NCBI GenBank assembly: GCA_018365995.1
Contig: JAGZIY010000018.1
Coordinates: forward strand, 1 to 52,031
Direction: 5' to 3'
Source of the DNA: Butyricicoccus pullicaecorum
Lineage (GTDB): Bacteria; Bacillota; Clostridia; Oscillospirales; Butyricicoccaceae
Length of the DNA: 52,031 nucleotides
Shown here: in pieces, positions 15,217 to 24,341 of the stretch
How the letters are laid out: every line of letters starts with the position of its first letter
How positions within the stretch are numbered: the first letter of the stretch is position 1
Position numbers and translations under genes: made by a program
The notes under the pieces: generated by a model
Databases searched by the model: none
What the model was told of the DNA's origin: nothing
What the model saw: the letters and a program-made list of their open reading frames with translations, nothing else

Positions 15217-15233
15217 GTGTCCAAATTGAACAC
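15217..15233. repeat. Phage 17-bp palindrome, copy 5, one mismatch (GTGTCCAAATTGAACAC)
   Basis: One base differs from perfect symmetry. It lies 24 bases upstream of the start codon at 15257, just before its AGGAGG site. Confidence 0.75.
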
Positions 15234-15256
15234 ACAAAAGACAGGAGGAAACGTCC

Positions 15257-15436
15257 ATGAAAATACATTTTGTCGCGGAAGAACTGCCAGCGACCTGCAA
15301 GGCTTGTGATATGCCCGACCCATACGGACTGCGCTGTACCCTGACCGGACAGCCTGCCAGTGGTCAGACACGTCCGGCACATTGTCCTTTGGAGCGTCTT
15401 GCGGATTTGCCTGTCCGAAAGCCGGAGAAACCGTGA
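15257..15436 (+). CDS. Small Cys-rich protein before the large terminase
   Basis: A 59-residue protein (MKIHFVAEELPATCKACDM) with a C-x-x-C knuckle, CTLTGQPAS and the ending RPAHCPLERL. The arrangement of four Cys with a final Arg-Pro-x-x-Cys-Pro-Leu recurs in small proteins of Clostridia prophages and suggests a zinc site. ACAGGAGGAAAC is a strong ribosome binding site. Its stop overlaps the GTG start of the large terminase, so translation of the two is coupled. Function unknown. Confidence 0.72.
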   Translation: MKIHFVAEELPATCKACDMPDPYGLRCTLTGQPASGQTRPAHCPLERLADLPVRKPEKP

Positions 15437-17241
15437 GAAGGTCAAGCGGATTGCATCATGCCTGTGCGGTCTATGCCAAAAGGGTTGTATCCGGCAATCT
15501 GCGGCAGGGTTGCTGCAAGTGGGAAATTTTGGCGTGTCAGCGGCATTTGGACGACTTAAAGCGGCAGGGAACGGAAGATTTCCCTTGGATATTTGACACC
15601 ACCCGTGCTGACCGTATCATTCGCTGGTTTCGTCAGTGTATTCAGGTGCGTGGACCACTCGCCGGACAGCCAATCGAGTTGCTCGACTGGCAGGTGTTTG
15701 ACCTATGCAGCGTGTATGGCTGGGTACACAAAGACACAGGTGCACGTCGATTCAACCGTACCTACAACAAGCGTGCACGCGGCAATGTCAAGAGCACCGA
15801 GAAATCCGGACAATGTTTATATCACATGTGCGGTGATGTCATCTATCCCCCTTACCAGCCGGAGCTTGCACAGTTTGAAACAGAGCCGGAGGTAGAGTGC
15901 GCAGCCGTAGACCGTGAACAGGCAAAGCGTGTCTATGGCGATGCGAAAAAGATTGCGGCAAAGTCTGTACAGATTGCCCGCCGCATGGTGCTCAAAAAGA
16001 CCATTGCCTATCACAGGGAGCGCGGCGGACTGCTGCGCCCGCTGTCCAAAGATACCAAAAATAAGGACTCTGGCGCACCCAGTTACTTTGTGGTGGACGA
16101 ATATCATGCACATGAAAATTCAGAAATTTATGACTTGGGGTTCAATTCGTTCGGCAAGCGCCTGCAACCCCTGCTTGATGTCATCACCACCGCCGGTGAT
16201 GATGCAGAGCACAAACCATGTTACAAGGAAGAACTGTACTGCAAGCGTGTCTTGCAAGACCCCGAACTGTTGGACAAAGAACAACGCTATTTCATCATGA
16301 TTCGGGAGATTGACGATGGTGATAACCCGCATGATAAAAGCTGCTGGGTCAAGGCAAACCCTATTTTGCGTGCAGACAGCCTGTATGCAATCACATTGCG
16401 TGAGCAGATAGAAACAGAATATATCACAGCGTATGAATCCGGTGATGCTGCCAAAATCCGTAAATTTCTCACGCGCCGTCTGTGCCGTTGGCAAGCCTCC
16501 AGCGTCAACCGGTATCTGGACGAACGATTGATGACGTTAGCACGCGCGGCAATGGTGCCTTTGCCCGAATTTGCAAAGCTGACTGACGGAAAGCATTGTC
16601 ATGTAGGCTATGACCTTGGAAAGCGCATTGACCTCACAGGCACGGGTGCGGTATGGGCACTGGAAGATGGGCGTTTTGCAGTGCAGATGCAGGGATTTAT
16701 GCCGCAGAACCGCGCCGTGCTGCATGAAAAAACGGACCGTGTGGAATATATCTCGTGGGCAGAGGGCGGCTATGTGACCTTGACCCCAGGCGATGTGACG
16801 GATAACAGCTATGTGAACAACTGGATTTGTGAAAACGAGCGGGTGCATGGGTGGCTGGTTGATGAAATTGATTATGATGGACACAATGCAACAGACCTAG
16901 CAATCCAGATGCGGGAGGAACGCGGAGAGGAAGTGGTGGTTGAAATCCCGCAAACCTGTGCCGGACTCAATCAGGCAACCAAGCGTTTTCGTGAACTGCT
17001 TTTACAGGGGCGGCTGGTGATTGCATACAGTCCCCTCGCACTGTGGTGCATGAGCAATGCCATTGAAGTGACTAACAATTTTGGGGATATCAAGCTGTCT
17101 AAGCGGCACAAAGATGATACCGAACGAATTGACCCACTGGCGGCAACGCTCAATGCGCTGGCGCGGCTGCTGGTGCGCATTGACCAGCCGAAAAAGCGCA
17201 CGCTCAGTGAAAAAATTGAATCCGGCGATTTTGGTATGTAG
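15433..17241 (+). CDS. terL: Terminase large subunit
   Basis: A 602-residue packaging motor. The ATPase domain has a Walker A-like ARGNVKST (residues 115-122) and Walker B YFVVDE (near 218-223); the nuclease half includes CHVGYDLGKRIDLTGTGAV and LVDEIDYDGHN. It cuts concatemeric DNA and pumps it into the prohead. I place the start at the GTG at 15433, which overlaps the previous stop; the following residues (HHACAVYAKRVVSGN) match the usual N-terminus of this family, whereas the longer frame to 15382 does not. Confidence 0.93.
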   Translation: MRRSSGLHHACAVYAKRVVSGNLRQGCCKWEILACQRHLDDLKRQGTEDFPWIFDTTRADRIIRWFRQCIQVRGPLAGQPIELLDWQVFDLCSVYGWVHKDTGARRFNRTYNKRARGNVKSTEKSGQCLYHMCGDVIYPPYQPELAQFETEPEVECAAVDREQAKRVYGDAKKIAAKSVQIARRMVLKKTIAYHRERGGLLRPLSKDTKNKDSGAPSYFVVDEYHAHENSEIYDLGFNSFGKRLQPLLDVITTAGDDAEHKPCYKEELYCKRVLQDPELLDKEQRYFIMIREIDDGDNPHDKSCWVKANPILRADSLYAITLREQIETEYITAYESGDAAKIRKFLTRRLCRWQASSVNRYLDERLMTLARAAMVPLPEFAKLTDGKHCHVGYDLGKRIDLTGTGAVWALEDGRFAVQMQGFMPQNRAVLHEKTDRVEYISWAEGGYVTLTPGDVTDNSYVNNWICENERVHGWLVDEIDYDGHNATDLAIQMREERGEEVVVEIPQTCAGLNQATKRFRELLLQGRLVIAYSPLALWCMSNAIEVTNNFGDIKLSKRHKDDTERIDPLAATLNALARLLVRIDQPKKRTLSEKIESGDFGM

Positions 17242-17252
17242 GAGAGGAGAAT

Positions 17253-17426
17253 ATGCGAAAGTTTTTGGGAATAGTTGCAGATGGCTGTGTCCTTGCAGGC
17301 GGCTGGTTTTTACAGCATGCTGCATTCTTGGTCGCGCCGGCACTGGGCTATGCGGTATGGGCGCTGCTTCTATGGCTGGCTGCCGGCATGGTTCTGTATT
17401 TGCTGAAAGGCGGTGGTGCGGATTGA
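17253..17426 (+). CDS. Small membrane protein between terminase and portal
   Basis: A 57-residue protein (MRKFLGIVADGCVLAGGWFL) with two hydrophobic segments, the second being ALLLWLAAGMVLYLL. GAGAGGAGA lies just before the ATG at 17253, and its TGA stop overlaps the TTG start of the portal gene. The coupling on both sides supports it being real. Short membrane proteins at this position are common in Clostridia phages; the role is unknown. Confidence 0.65.
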   Translation: MRKFLGIVADGCVLAGGWFLQHAAFLVAPALGYAVWALLLWLAAGMVLYLLKGGGAD

Positions 17427-18652
17427 TTGTAGATAGACTGGTTCGCAGAGTGCATAACGCCAGCGAATCCATACATTTGACGTTAGATGATCCCACAGGC
17501 TGGAGTATCAAGCATTCCAGTGTCAGCACAAGTCCGGAACATGCGCTCAAGCTGAGTGCAGTTTTTCGCGCCGTGGACGGGATATCCAATTCGATTGCAA
17601 AGCTGCCGCTCTACATCATGGACGAAACCACAAAGGAACGCAAGCCGGAGCACCCGCTGACACCGCTGCTGACGCTCCGCCCCAATGAGTTGATGACTGC
17701 CCAGACGTATAAAAAGATGCTGGAAACCGAACGCCTGCTGACGGGAAATGGATATGCTTGGATTCATTGTGACCCGCTGACCTGCGAACCGGTGGAACTC
17801 ATTCCATTACAGGCGCAGTTCGTGACCCCTTGGCTGGATACCAGCGGCAATCTATGGTATATGGTGCGGCTGCCAAAAACAGGAAAGCAGTACAAATTAT
17901 CTCCGGCAGATATGCTGCATTTCAAGGGCTTTTCACGCGATGGCATAACCGGTTTATCCGTACTGCGCTATGCAGCCGAGGTCATTGCAACCGGTCGGCA
18001 GACCCAGCAATATGAGATGCAGTATTATGCCAAGGGCACCCATGTGCCCGGGGTGTTATCCACGGACGCAGACCTGTCCTCAGAACAGCGAGAAGCGGTA
18101 CGCGCGGAATGGGAGCGCATACACAGCGGCGCAGACAACGCGTTCCGCATTGCTGTTTTGGATATCGGCACGAAATATCAGCCGATTGGAATTTCCAACA
18201 AGGATAGTCAATTCATCGAATCAAAAGGCGTGACCGTAGAAGATATCAGCCGCTTCTTTGCAATGCCGCTGTATAAGCTGGGCGCAGGCAAACAATCGTA
18301 CAGCTCCAATGAGCAGAACGCGATCGAATACGTCAATGATACCTTGATGCCGAGCGTGATTCAATACGAGCAGGAATACAGCTATAAGCTGCTGTTCCGC
18401 TCCGACTTGCGGCAAAATCTGCGTGTGCGGGTCAACCAAAATGCCGAGCTGCGCGGAGACCTCAATGCGCGTGCAAACTGGTACAAGAGTATGCGCGAGG
18501 TTGGCGCATATTCGGTCAATGATGTTTTGGCACTGGAAGACCTGCCGTCAGTATCCGGCGGCGAAACAAGGCTTGCCAGCCTCAACTATATCCCGTTGGA
18601 GCTGTTCTATGAACTGGCAATTGCACGCAACAAAGGAGGTGAAACAAAATGA
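17423..18652 (+). CDS. Portal protein, HK97 family
   Basis: A 409-residue protein of normal portal length. Recognisable parts are SAVFRAVDGISNSIAKLPLY near the N-terminus, TGNGYAWIH, LHFKGFSRDGITGLSVLRYA and the C-terminal ISRFFAMPLYKLGAG. It forms the dodecameric ring at the capsid vertex through which DNA passes. The start is TTG at 17423, overlapping the preceding stop; the long open frame upstream lies antiphase to the terminase gene and is not coding. It overlaps the protease gene by 4 bases. Confidence 0.92.
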   Translation: MIVDRLVRRVHNASESIHLTLDDPTGWSIKHSSVSTSPEHALKLSAVFRAVDGISNSIAKLPLYIMDETTKERKPEHPLTPLLTLRPNELMTAQTYKKMLETERLLTGNGYAWIHCDPLTCEPVELIPLQAQFVTPWLDTSGNLWYMVRLPKTGKQYKLSPADMLHFKGFSRDGITGLSVLRYAAEVIATGRQTQQYEMQYYAKGTHVPGVLSTDADLSSEQREAVRAEWERIHSGADNAFRIAVLDIGTKYQPIGISNKDSQFIESKGVTVEDISRFFAMPLYKLGAGKQSYSSNEQNAIEYVNDTLMPSVIQYEQEYSYKLLFRSDLRQNLRVRVNQNAELRGDLNARANWYKSMREVGAYSVNDVLALEDLPSVSGGETRLASLNYIPLELFYELAIARNKGGETK

Positions 18653-19350
18653 AATTTGCAGTCAATGGCATGATTGCATCTGATGAAGATGCACACATGA
18701 TTCGATTTTTTCGTTTGGAGAATATCTGGAAGGTGGTTTGTCCGCAGGATATCCGAGATGCGATTGCAAACACGCCGCAAGGCGACACGCTAACACTGGA
18801 AATCAATTCCGGCGGCGGCAGCTTATATGCAGGCTTTGAAATGTACAGCCTGCTGGCTGGTGCAGATATCCCAACACGCGCAGAAGTGCAGAGCCTTGCA
18901 GGGTCTGCCGCCTCGATTTTGCTGGCTGGCGTGAAAACGGCTTGCTGCTCTCCAGTTGGTCAGGTGATGATTCACTTGCCCAGTACTGTGACAGCCGGAA
19001 ATGAAATCGTACACAAAGAAAGTATGGGCATGCTCAAAGCGGCAACAGAAAGTATCATCAACGCATACGCGGCGAAGTGCGGGGATAAAATCACGCGCGA
19101 TGCCCTAAAAGCAAAGATGACCGCTGAAACCTATCTGACCGCACAGCAAGCCTTGGAAATCGGCTTGATTGATGAAATTTTGGGCGCTTCCCAGCCGTTC
19201 ACATCGGCGCAGGTGATGAACTGGAATGGGTTTTCATCAGGTGGATTGCCTGATATGGATAAACTGCGTGACGCATACGCAATGCTCCACCAGCCACAGA
19301 ACGAAATGGAACTGGCTCGTTGTGCATTAGAACTGGCGATGATGCAATAA
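18649..19350 (+). CDS. Head maturation protease, ClpP-like
   Basis: A 233-residue serine protease of the ClpP/crotonase fold: LEINSGGGSLYAGFEMY, SLAGSAASILL with the nucleophile Ser86, and VMIHLPSTV with His109. It removes the scaffold (delta) domain of the capsid protein during head assembly. It lies between portal and capsid, the usual order in HK97-type heads, and its ATG overlaps the portal stop. No missing catalytic residue is evident. Confidence 0.92.
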   Translation: MKFAVNGMIASDEDAHMIRFFRLENIWKVVCPQDIRDAIANTPQGDTLTLEINSGGGSLYAGFEMYSLLAGADIPTRAEVQSLAGSAASILLAGVKTACCSPVGQVMIHLPSTVTAGNEIVHKESMGMLKAATESIINAYAAKCGDKITRDALKAKMTAETYLTAQQALEIGLIDEILGASQPFTSAQVMNWNGFSSGGLPDMDKLRDAYAMLHQPQNEMELARCALELAMMQ

Positions 19351-19363
19351 AGGAGAAACGATA

Positions 19364-20569
19364 ATGAAAGAATTGCAGAATAAACTGTATGACCTCAAGC
19401 ACCAGCGGGCAGAGTGCCTGAAAACGGCACAAGATGCGCTGGGGCGCTCAGATATGACAGCATATAAGACGGCTATGGATCAGGCGGCTGCCTTTGCTCC
19501 GCAGATTGATGCCACGCAGGAACTCATCAACAGCATGGCGCAGTATATGAATGAGCCGCAAATGCCAACTCCTGTCACTTCTGACCCTTCCAACGCGCAG
19601 GATACAAAAAAAATTCGCGCGTCGCGTGAATACGCCCGCGCATTTACATTCGCGGCGCGAAATGGCTTGAATCTGAAAAATGCACGCGGTCATGAGCAGG
19701 CAAAGATTCTGCTTGATGCGCTGCAAGAGACTGGCGGCAGTCCCGAGGGGGCAGATGGCGGATTTCTGATTCCTGCTGACATGGAAACCAAAATCAATGT
19801 TGTGCGCAGGCAGCAGATTGCACTGGCTGATTTGTTTCATACGGAAACCACCTTTACACGTACCGGTTTCCGTGTGTACGACACCCAGCCGACCAAGGGC
19901 TTTACCAAGGTGAGCGAAATGGGACAGATTCCGAAAGATGATAAGCCGCAGTTCCAGCGTGTAGACTTTGCGGTTGAGGACTACGCCCTGATTGTACCCA
20001 TGTCAAATGATTTGCTGGCAGATGAAACCGCCGGTCTGATGGGATATCTGGCAGATTGGCTGGGACGCAAAAGTGTACTCACGGAAAATATCAATCTTCT
20101 GGCGCTGCTGGCGGCGCTGCCTTCCGAAGACCTGACACAAGGTAAGGAATATGCAGGGATTAAGACCGCACTCAATAAGGGACTTGACCCCAGCATTTCG
20201 GTCAATGCTAAGATTTTGACCAATCAGTCTGGATTCAATGCGCTTGACCAACTGGTTGATGTGCAGGGACGAGACCTGCTGCAGCCCGACCCAAGACAGC
20301 CGGAAACCAGCCTGCTGCGCGGTCGGCAGATTATTGTGCTGTCTGATGCGGTACTGCCCAATGCGTCTGAAAAAGCTCCCGTGTATATCGGAGACTTTAC
20401 GCAGTTTGGCACACTGATTCGCCGTTCTGCTATGGAAATTGCAACAACCAATGTCGGCGGTAACAGCTGGGCGACCAATTCAACGGAAGCACGCGCCATT
20501 ATGCGCATGGACGAAATCAAGACAGATGATAAGGCTGTCATCAAGCGAGAAATCACGGTGGGCGCATGA
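19364..20569 (+). CDS. Major capsid protein, HK97 fold
   Basis: A 401-residue protein. The first 90 or so residues are charged and helical (KNKLYDLKHQ-type), consistent with a cleavable delta/scaffold domain. The capsid domain begins around residue 95 and includes GGSPEGADGGFLIPADMETK, DYALIVPMSNDLLADET and the C-terminal YIGDFTQFGTLIRRSAMEIA. It builds the icosahedral head. AAAGGAG lies upstream of the ATG. It overlaps the next connector gene by 4 bases. Confidence 0.94.
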   Translation: MKELQNKLYDLKHQRAECLKTAQDALGRSDMTAYKTAMDQAAAFAPQIDATQELINSMAQYMNEPQMPTPVTSDPSNAQDTKKIRASREYARAFTFAARNGLNLKNARGHEQAKILLDALQETGGSPEGADGGFLIPADMETKINVVRRQQIALADLFHTETTFTRTGFRVYDTQPTKGFTKVSEMGQIPKDDKPQFQRVDFAVEDYALIVPMSNDLLADETAGLMGYLADWLGRKSVLTENINLLALLAALPSEDLTQGKEYAGIKTALNKGLDPSISVNAKILTNQSGFNALDQLVDVQGRDLLQPDPRQPETSLLRGRQIIVLSDAVLPNASEKAPVYIGDFTQFGTLIRRSAMEIATTNVGGNSWATNSTEARAIMRMDEIKTDDKAVIKREITVGA

Positions 20570-20877
20570 TTTGCCCACTGGAACACATCAAGCAGTATAT
20601 GCAGATCACACACGATGCAGATGATGCACTGATTCTCATGCTGGCATCTGCCGCCGAAGAATATCTGCTCAAGGCTGGTGTGCGCACAGAGGATTCGCGG
20701 TATTCCCTTGCCGTATCCGCGCTTACGCTGCACTGGTATGACAACCGTGCTGTGGTGGATAGCAAGCTGGATACCCTGCCTTTGGGTCTGCGCCAACTCA
20801 TCAACCAGCTGAAAGCGGAAAGGGTATGTCATGCAGAAGATAAACCGACAGAGGAGGAACCGCAAGATGGCATATAA
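20566..20877 (+). CDS. Head-tail connector, gp6-like
   Basis: A 103-residue protein with the pattern of phage DNA-packaging/connector proteins: LEHIKQYMQITHDADDALIL, AAEEYLLKAGV and LTLHWYDNRAVV. It forms the ring below the portal. It overlaps both neighbours by a few bases. The acidic C-terminal tail is longer than needed for the fold. Confidence 0.87.
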   Translation: MICPLEHIKQYMQITHDADDALILMLASAAEEYLLKAGVRTEDSRYSLAVSALTLHWYDNRAVVDSKLDTLPLGLRQLINQLKAERVCHAEDKPTEEEPQDGI

Positions 20878-21472
20878 CGCTGGCAGGCTGCGTTCCAATG
20901 TTATCGTCCTGCGTATCGTCCATGAGGACACTGGCTGCCGTTGGGTTCCCTGCACCACAATTCGGGCAGAGGTCACATATCCGAGTGGCAGCAACCTGTT
21001 TTCCAAAATCGGTCTGGGCGTTCGTTCCGTGCGCTTGAAAATTCGGGTACAGCCAGACCTTACATTACATGATGCGCTGATGCTGGGTGACCAGCACTTG
21101 TTTCTTACCAAAATCACGCCAGAGCCAGACCGCATTTACTGCATCGTAGACGCAGCTGTGATTCCCCCGGTGTCCTGCTGTGTATCGCGCAAAACCGTGG
21201 AGACAGACAGCCGGCACAACCGCCCTACCCTGTCTCAAGTCAGTGCCTATACTTTCCCTGCCTGTGTTACCGAGAAATATGGAAAACTCAATCAACAGGC
21301 AGAACCACAGGACTCAACGGAAACAGTCTATGTACTGGTCACACCGAAAACTGTAGCCCTGCGAGCGGGCGAGGTCATTGCCATGCAGGGGGAAAGCTGG
21401 TGTGTCCAAATTGGACACACCTTAGACCCATATAAGAATGAGTATGAAATCATACGTAAGGAGGATACCTGA
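20867..21472 (+). CDS. Head closure / head-tail adaptor with C-terminal extension
   Basis: A 201-residue protein from the ATG at 20867 (AYNAGRLRSNVIVLRIVHED), with GAGGAGGAAC upstream. The first 100 residues have the SPP1 gp16-like adaptor pattern (VRSVRLKIRVQPDLTLHDAL, then GDQHLFLTKITPEPD). Typical family members are about 110 residues, so the C-terminal 90 residues are an addition; they are predicted mainly beta strand and contain the palindrome copy at 21402, read there as Cys-Val-Gln-Ile-Gly-His. Its stop overlaps the next gene's ATG. Confidence 0.75.
   Translation: MAYNAGRLRSNVIVLRIVHEDTGCRWVPCTTIRAEVTYPSGSNLFSKIGLGVRSVRLKIRVQPDLTLHDALMLGDQHLFLTKITPEPDRIYCIVDAAVIPPVSCCVSRKTVETDSRHNRPTLSQVSAYTFPACVTEKYGKLNQQAEPQDSTETVYVLVTPKTVALRAGEVIAMQGESWCVQIGHTLDPYKNEYEIIRKEDT
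21402..21418. repeat. Phage 17-bp palindrome, copy 6 (GTGTCCAAATTGGACAC)
   Basis: Perfect inverted repeat, 21 bp with flanks, inside the 3' part of the head adaptor gene and in a different reading frame from the copies at 10136 and 29628. Confidence 0.85.
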
Positions 21473-21972
21473 TGCAGGAAATCAGTCGAAGCCTTGACGG
21501 ACTCTCTTCACAGCTGGAACGTGTGCTGACTCGTGCGCCAGAGCTTCAGCGGGAAATACATGAGACGTTAGGAGCACAATTGCTCACCGCTGTGCGGCAG
21601 CGTGCGCCAATCAGTCTGAAAGGACACCGCGTATCTGCCTCAGAATATCATGCACGAGGCACACTGCGTCAGTGGCAATCGAAGTATATCGGCTCAAGAG
21701 GCGGTTATGCAGCAGTCCGTGCAACCGACGAACCCAAAGGGAACAATGGTGCCGGTGCCATCACAAACTATGTGGAAAACGGACACCGTTCCCGTGTGGG
21801 CGGTATGTATGCCAGCAGGCGCACCAAGCGCCGCTGGCGGCAGTACGGTGCGCCATACTCGTTTGTCAATGGGCGCGGCTTTTATCACAGAACACAGGCA
21901 GATGCGGAACGACTGCTGACACGTGCTGCCGAACAGCTTGCAGCGCAGATTGCAGAGGAGTTTGAGCGATGA
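21472..21972 (+). CDS. HK97 gp10-like tail completion protein
   Basis: A 166-residue basic protein. The pattern ISLKGHRVSASEYHARGTLR, AAVRATDEP and TNYVENGHRSR matches the gp10/neck family that joins head and tail. It starts one base inside the previous gene and overlaps the next by 4 bases, as is usual in this module. Confidence 0.82.
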   Translation: MQEISRSLDGLSSQLERVLTRAPELQREIHETLGAQLLTAVRQRAPISLKGHRVSASEYHARGTLRQWQSKYIGSRGGYAAVRATDEPKGNNGAGAITNYVENGHRSRVGGMYASRRTKRRWRQYGAPYSFVNGRGFYHRTQADAERLLTRAAEQLAAQIAEEFER

Positions 21973-22430
21973 TAACACAGCGTATGTTGTTGGACGCTCT
22001 AAACGATATCACGGCACAGTGTTTCCCAAAACGGACAACTTACCGTGACGCATGGCCGGAACAGTTTGTCCGTCCCTCTATTTTTCTGGTCGCAGAACCC
22101 AGAGTGGAAATTGGCGGCAATCGGCACTTGATTGAATACAAACAGGTGCTGGCGGCACAGCTCAATGATACTGTAGATGCACATTACGAAGCTGATACCG
22201 ACCGCTTGTGTGACGAGACAGACCAGCTAATGGAAATGCTGTCGCAGGGCTATCTGCCCGTATCAGACCGTGCCCTTCACATCGACGCAATCGAAACCGA
22301 ACGCGAAGGGACGGCATCGCTTGTAAAAATCACGCTGCATTGGTTCGATGACCGTCCACAGCACAGCACCACGTATCCAATGATGAAGGAACTCAATCTC
22401 GAAACGGAAATTCAAGAAGGAGGCGTATAG
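21969..22430 (+). CDS. Tail terminator-like protein
   Basis: A 153-residue protein: RMLLDALNDITAQCFPKRTT at the start, then FVRPSIFLVAEPRVEIGGNR and a C-terminal VKITLHWFDDRP. This corresponds to the tail terminator family of Clostridia myophages (DUF6838-like) that caps the tail tube. It lies directly before the sheath gene with one base between them. Confidence 0.75.
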   Translation: MITQRMLLDALNDITAQCFPKRTTYRDAWPEQFVRPSIFLVAEPRVEIGGNRHLIEYKQVLAAQLNDTVDAHYEADTDRLCDETDQLMEMLSQGYLPVSDRALHIDAIETEREGTASLVKITLHWFDDRPQHSTTYPMMKELNLETEIQEGGV

Positions 22431-22431
22431 A

Positions 22432-23508
22432 ATGAAACTTCCCTCGATTACCATTGCTTTTCAGACAGCGGGTATCGAAGCAATTGGACGCTCGGAAAAA
22501 GGCGTTGTTGCCCTGCTGCTCAAGGGCACGGAGGACAGCGCAAAGACCTATACCATTTATGATGCGACCGATATTCCAGAGACGCTGAGCGCAGAGAACA
22601 AAGCCTATATCAGTCGGGCGCTGATTGGCTACACCAAACCACCGCGCTATGTGTTGGTATATGTGGGAGCGTCCACCGAAGATGACCTGACAAAAGGTCT
22701 GGAGTATCTGGAAACCCAAAAATTTGATTACATGGCAGGTCCTCCAGATATCTCATCGGAGCAGGCACAGGCAGTTGCCACTTGGATTAAGAATCAGCGT
22801 GAGAATAATCATGCCATTTACAAGGCGGTTCTGCCAAATACTGCCGCTGACCATGAATGTATCATCAATATGACAACCGAAAATTGTGACATGGGAGATG
22901 ACGACCACACCAAGCTGTCTGCGGCGCAGATGTGCAGCCGCATTGCCGGACTGATTGCAGGCACGCCCATGAAAATTGCCTGTACCTATGCTCCGCTTCC
23001 GGAGCTGGCAGACTGTGCTCGTCTGTCCCGAGAAGATGGAGACAAGGCGATTGGAGAAGGCAAGTTTATCCTGATTCACGACGGACAGAAGGTCAAGGTG
23101 GGACGCGGCATCAATTCCTTTGTCACAACGATTGCAGGCAAAGGGACTGCATTCCAGAAAATCAAAATCGTAGAGTGCATGCACATGATGGAGCAGGACA
23201 TTCGGCAGACTGCGGAGGACAGCTATATTGGCAAGTATCCCAACAGCTACGACAATAAGTGTCTGCTGATGACTGCCATTGATGGATATTTGGAACAGCT
23301 GTATCTTGATGAATTGATTCAGGAAGGCTGGACAGTTGAAATCAATATGGAAAAAACACGCGCATATCTGAAAAGTGTGGGCGTGGACGTGTCCGGTCTG
23401 AGTGACGATGCCATACGGCGTGCAGATACAGGGGATAAGGTTTTTATCCGTATCAAGTGCAGCATCTTGGACGCAATCGAAGAAATTGACATTGATGCGA
23501 ATATTTAA
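22432..23508 (+). CDS. Tail sheath protein
   Basis: A 358-residue protein of the PBSX/Mu-type short sheath class: SITIAFQTAGIEAIGRSEKG, YVLVYVGAS, GKGTAFQKIKIVECMHMMEQ, DSYIGKYPNSYDNKCLLMTA and the C-terminal GDKVFIRIKCSILDAIEEID. It contracts around the tube during injection and is the main evidence that the phage is a myovirus. AAGAAGGAGG precedes the ATG. Confidence 0.94.
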   Translation: MKLPSITIAFQTAGIEAIGRSEKGVVALLLKGTEDSAKTYTIYDATDIPETLSAENKAYISRALIGYTKPPRYVLVYVGASTEDDLTKGLEYLETQKFDYMAGPPDISSEQAQAVATWIKNQRENNHAIYKAVLPNTAADHECIINMTTENCDMGDDDHTKLSAAQMCSRIAGLIAGTPMKIACTYAPLPELADCARLSREDGDKAIGEGKFILIHDGQKVKVGRGINSFVTTIAGKGTAFQKIKIVECMHMMEQDIRQTAEDSYIGKYPNSYDNKCLLMTAIDGYLEQLYLDELIQEGWTVEINMEKTRAYLKSVGVDVSGLSDDAIRRADTGDKVFIRIKCSILDAIEEIDIDANI

Positions 23509-23523
23509 GAGAGAGGTGTAACA

Positions 23524-23955
23524 ATGTTTGATTCGGCAAAACGTGTCATCTCCGGCACGTGGGGCGAGGTTTGGGTCGATGGTGAACTGATTGCGGAATG
23601 TACCGCCTGTCAACTCAAATATACCAAAAATAAGGAAAAGGTTGGTCGCTGCGGGGAAATGGTCAACGATGCCAAGACCGTTAGTCTAGATGGCACAGGT
23701 TCTATTACCCTGCATAAGGTGTACAGCCAATTTACAACAGCAATTGATTCCATTTTACATGGTCGGGACGCGCGTGTCACCATCATTTCCAAGCTGGACG
23801 ATCCGGACGCCTATGGTGCGGAACGTGTAGCTGCCTATAACGTCTCATGGGACGACGAGACGCTGGCGGACTGGGCACATGGCAAGCTGGGTACCATGAC
23901 CCGCCCCTTCACCTTTACTCGACATAAATTCTTGGACACAATTGAAACCGTTTGA
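23524..23955 (+). CDS. Tail tube protein, XkdM-like
   Basis: A 143-residue protein (FDSAKRVISGTWGEVWVDGE) with the XkdM pattern LDGTGSITLHKVYSQ and RPFTFTRHKFLDTIE. It polymerises to the inner tube under the sheath. It follows the sheath gene by 15 bases, with GAGAGGTG upstream. Confidence 0.92.
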   Translation: MFDSAKRVISGTWGEVWVDGELIAECTACQLKYTKNKEKVGRCGEMVNDAKTVSLDGTGSITLHKVYSQFTTAIDSILHGRDARVTIISKLDDPDAYGAERVAAYNVSWDDETLADWAHGKLGTMTRPFTFTRHKFLDTIETV

Positions 23956-23966
23956 TGGAGGATACA

Positions 23967-24341
23967 ATGATAACAACACTGGATACCTTGCTGACAAGCA
24001 CCTTGCCCGACCCGCTGCATGAAACCGTCCGCGTTCCGCGGCTTGTGATGGCAGATGGAACCCCATTGACGCTGGAACTCCAGCAGCTCACCTTTAACCA
24101 GATTGCCGACCTGCGCGAACGCCACAAGGATTTTGCAGTTCATACCGTTCTGGCGGGCGTGAAATCCCCCAGCCTGCGCGACAGCGCATTGCGTGAGCAT
24201 TTCGATGTGGAAACCCCAGTTGACCTCATTAAGAAGTTATTCCTGCCGGGCGAGATTGATGAACTGTGCACCCACATTTCTAAGCTGTCGGGCTATTATA
24301 AAAAGACCGTCGAGCTGGTACAGGAAATCCAAAAAAACTGA
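23967..24341 (+). CDS. Tail assembly chaperone, short product (XkdN-like)
   Basis: A 124-residue protein (MITTLDTLLTSTLPDPLHET) with the XkdN-type central segment LEDLTFNQ-like (LELQQLTFNQIADLRERHKD). It binds the tape measure protein during tail assembly. The ATG at 23967 is preferred over a TTG at 23952 because GGAGG lies just before it. The gene ends on the slippery run CAA AAA AAC TGA, and a second frame continues to 24490; both products are expected. Confidence 0.87.
   Translation: MITTLDTLLTSTLPDPLHETVRVPRLVMADGTPLTLELQQLTFNQIADLRERHKDFAVHTVLAGVKSPSLRDSALREHFDVETPVDLIKKLFLPGEIDELCTHISKLSGYYKKTVELVQEIQKN

Noticed and set aside
15103..15309. A 68-codon ORF overlapping the small terminase stop by four bases, with a CPFC motif
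   Set aside because: The overlap start is plausible, but the frame runs through a palindrome copy and deep into the well-supported gene at 15257, and its composition is not phage-like at the end. I leave it unannotated.
17081..17422. N-terminal extension of the portal frame
   Set aside because: This part is out of frame with the terminase gene and the small membrane gene that occupy the same bases; portal family similarity begins only after 17423.
20224..21135. 303-codon minus-strand open frame under the capsid and connector genes
   Set aside because: It lies across three coupled phage genes with clear family matches and has no ribosome binding site.
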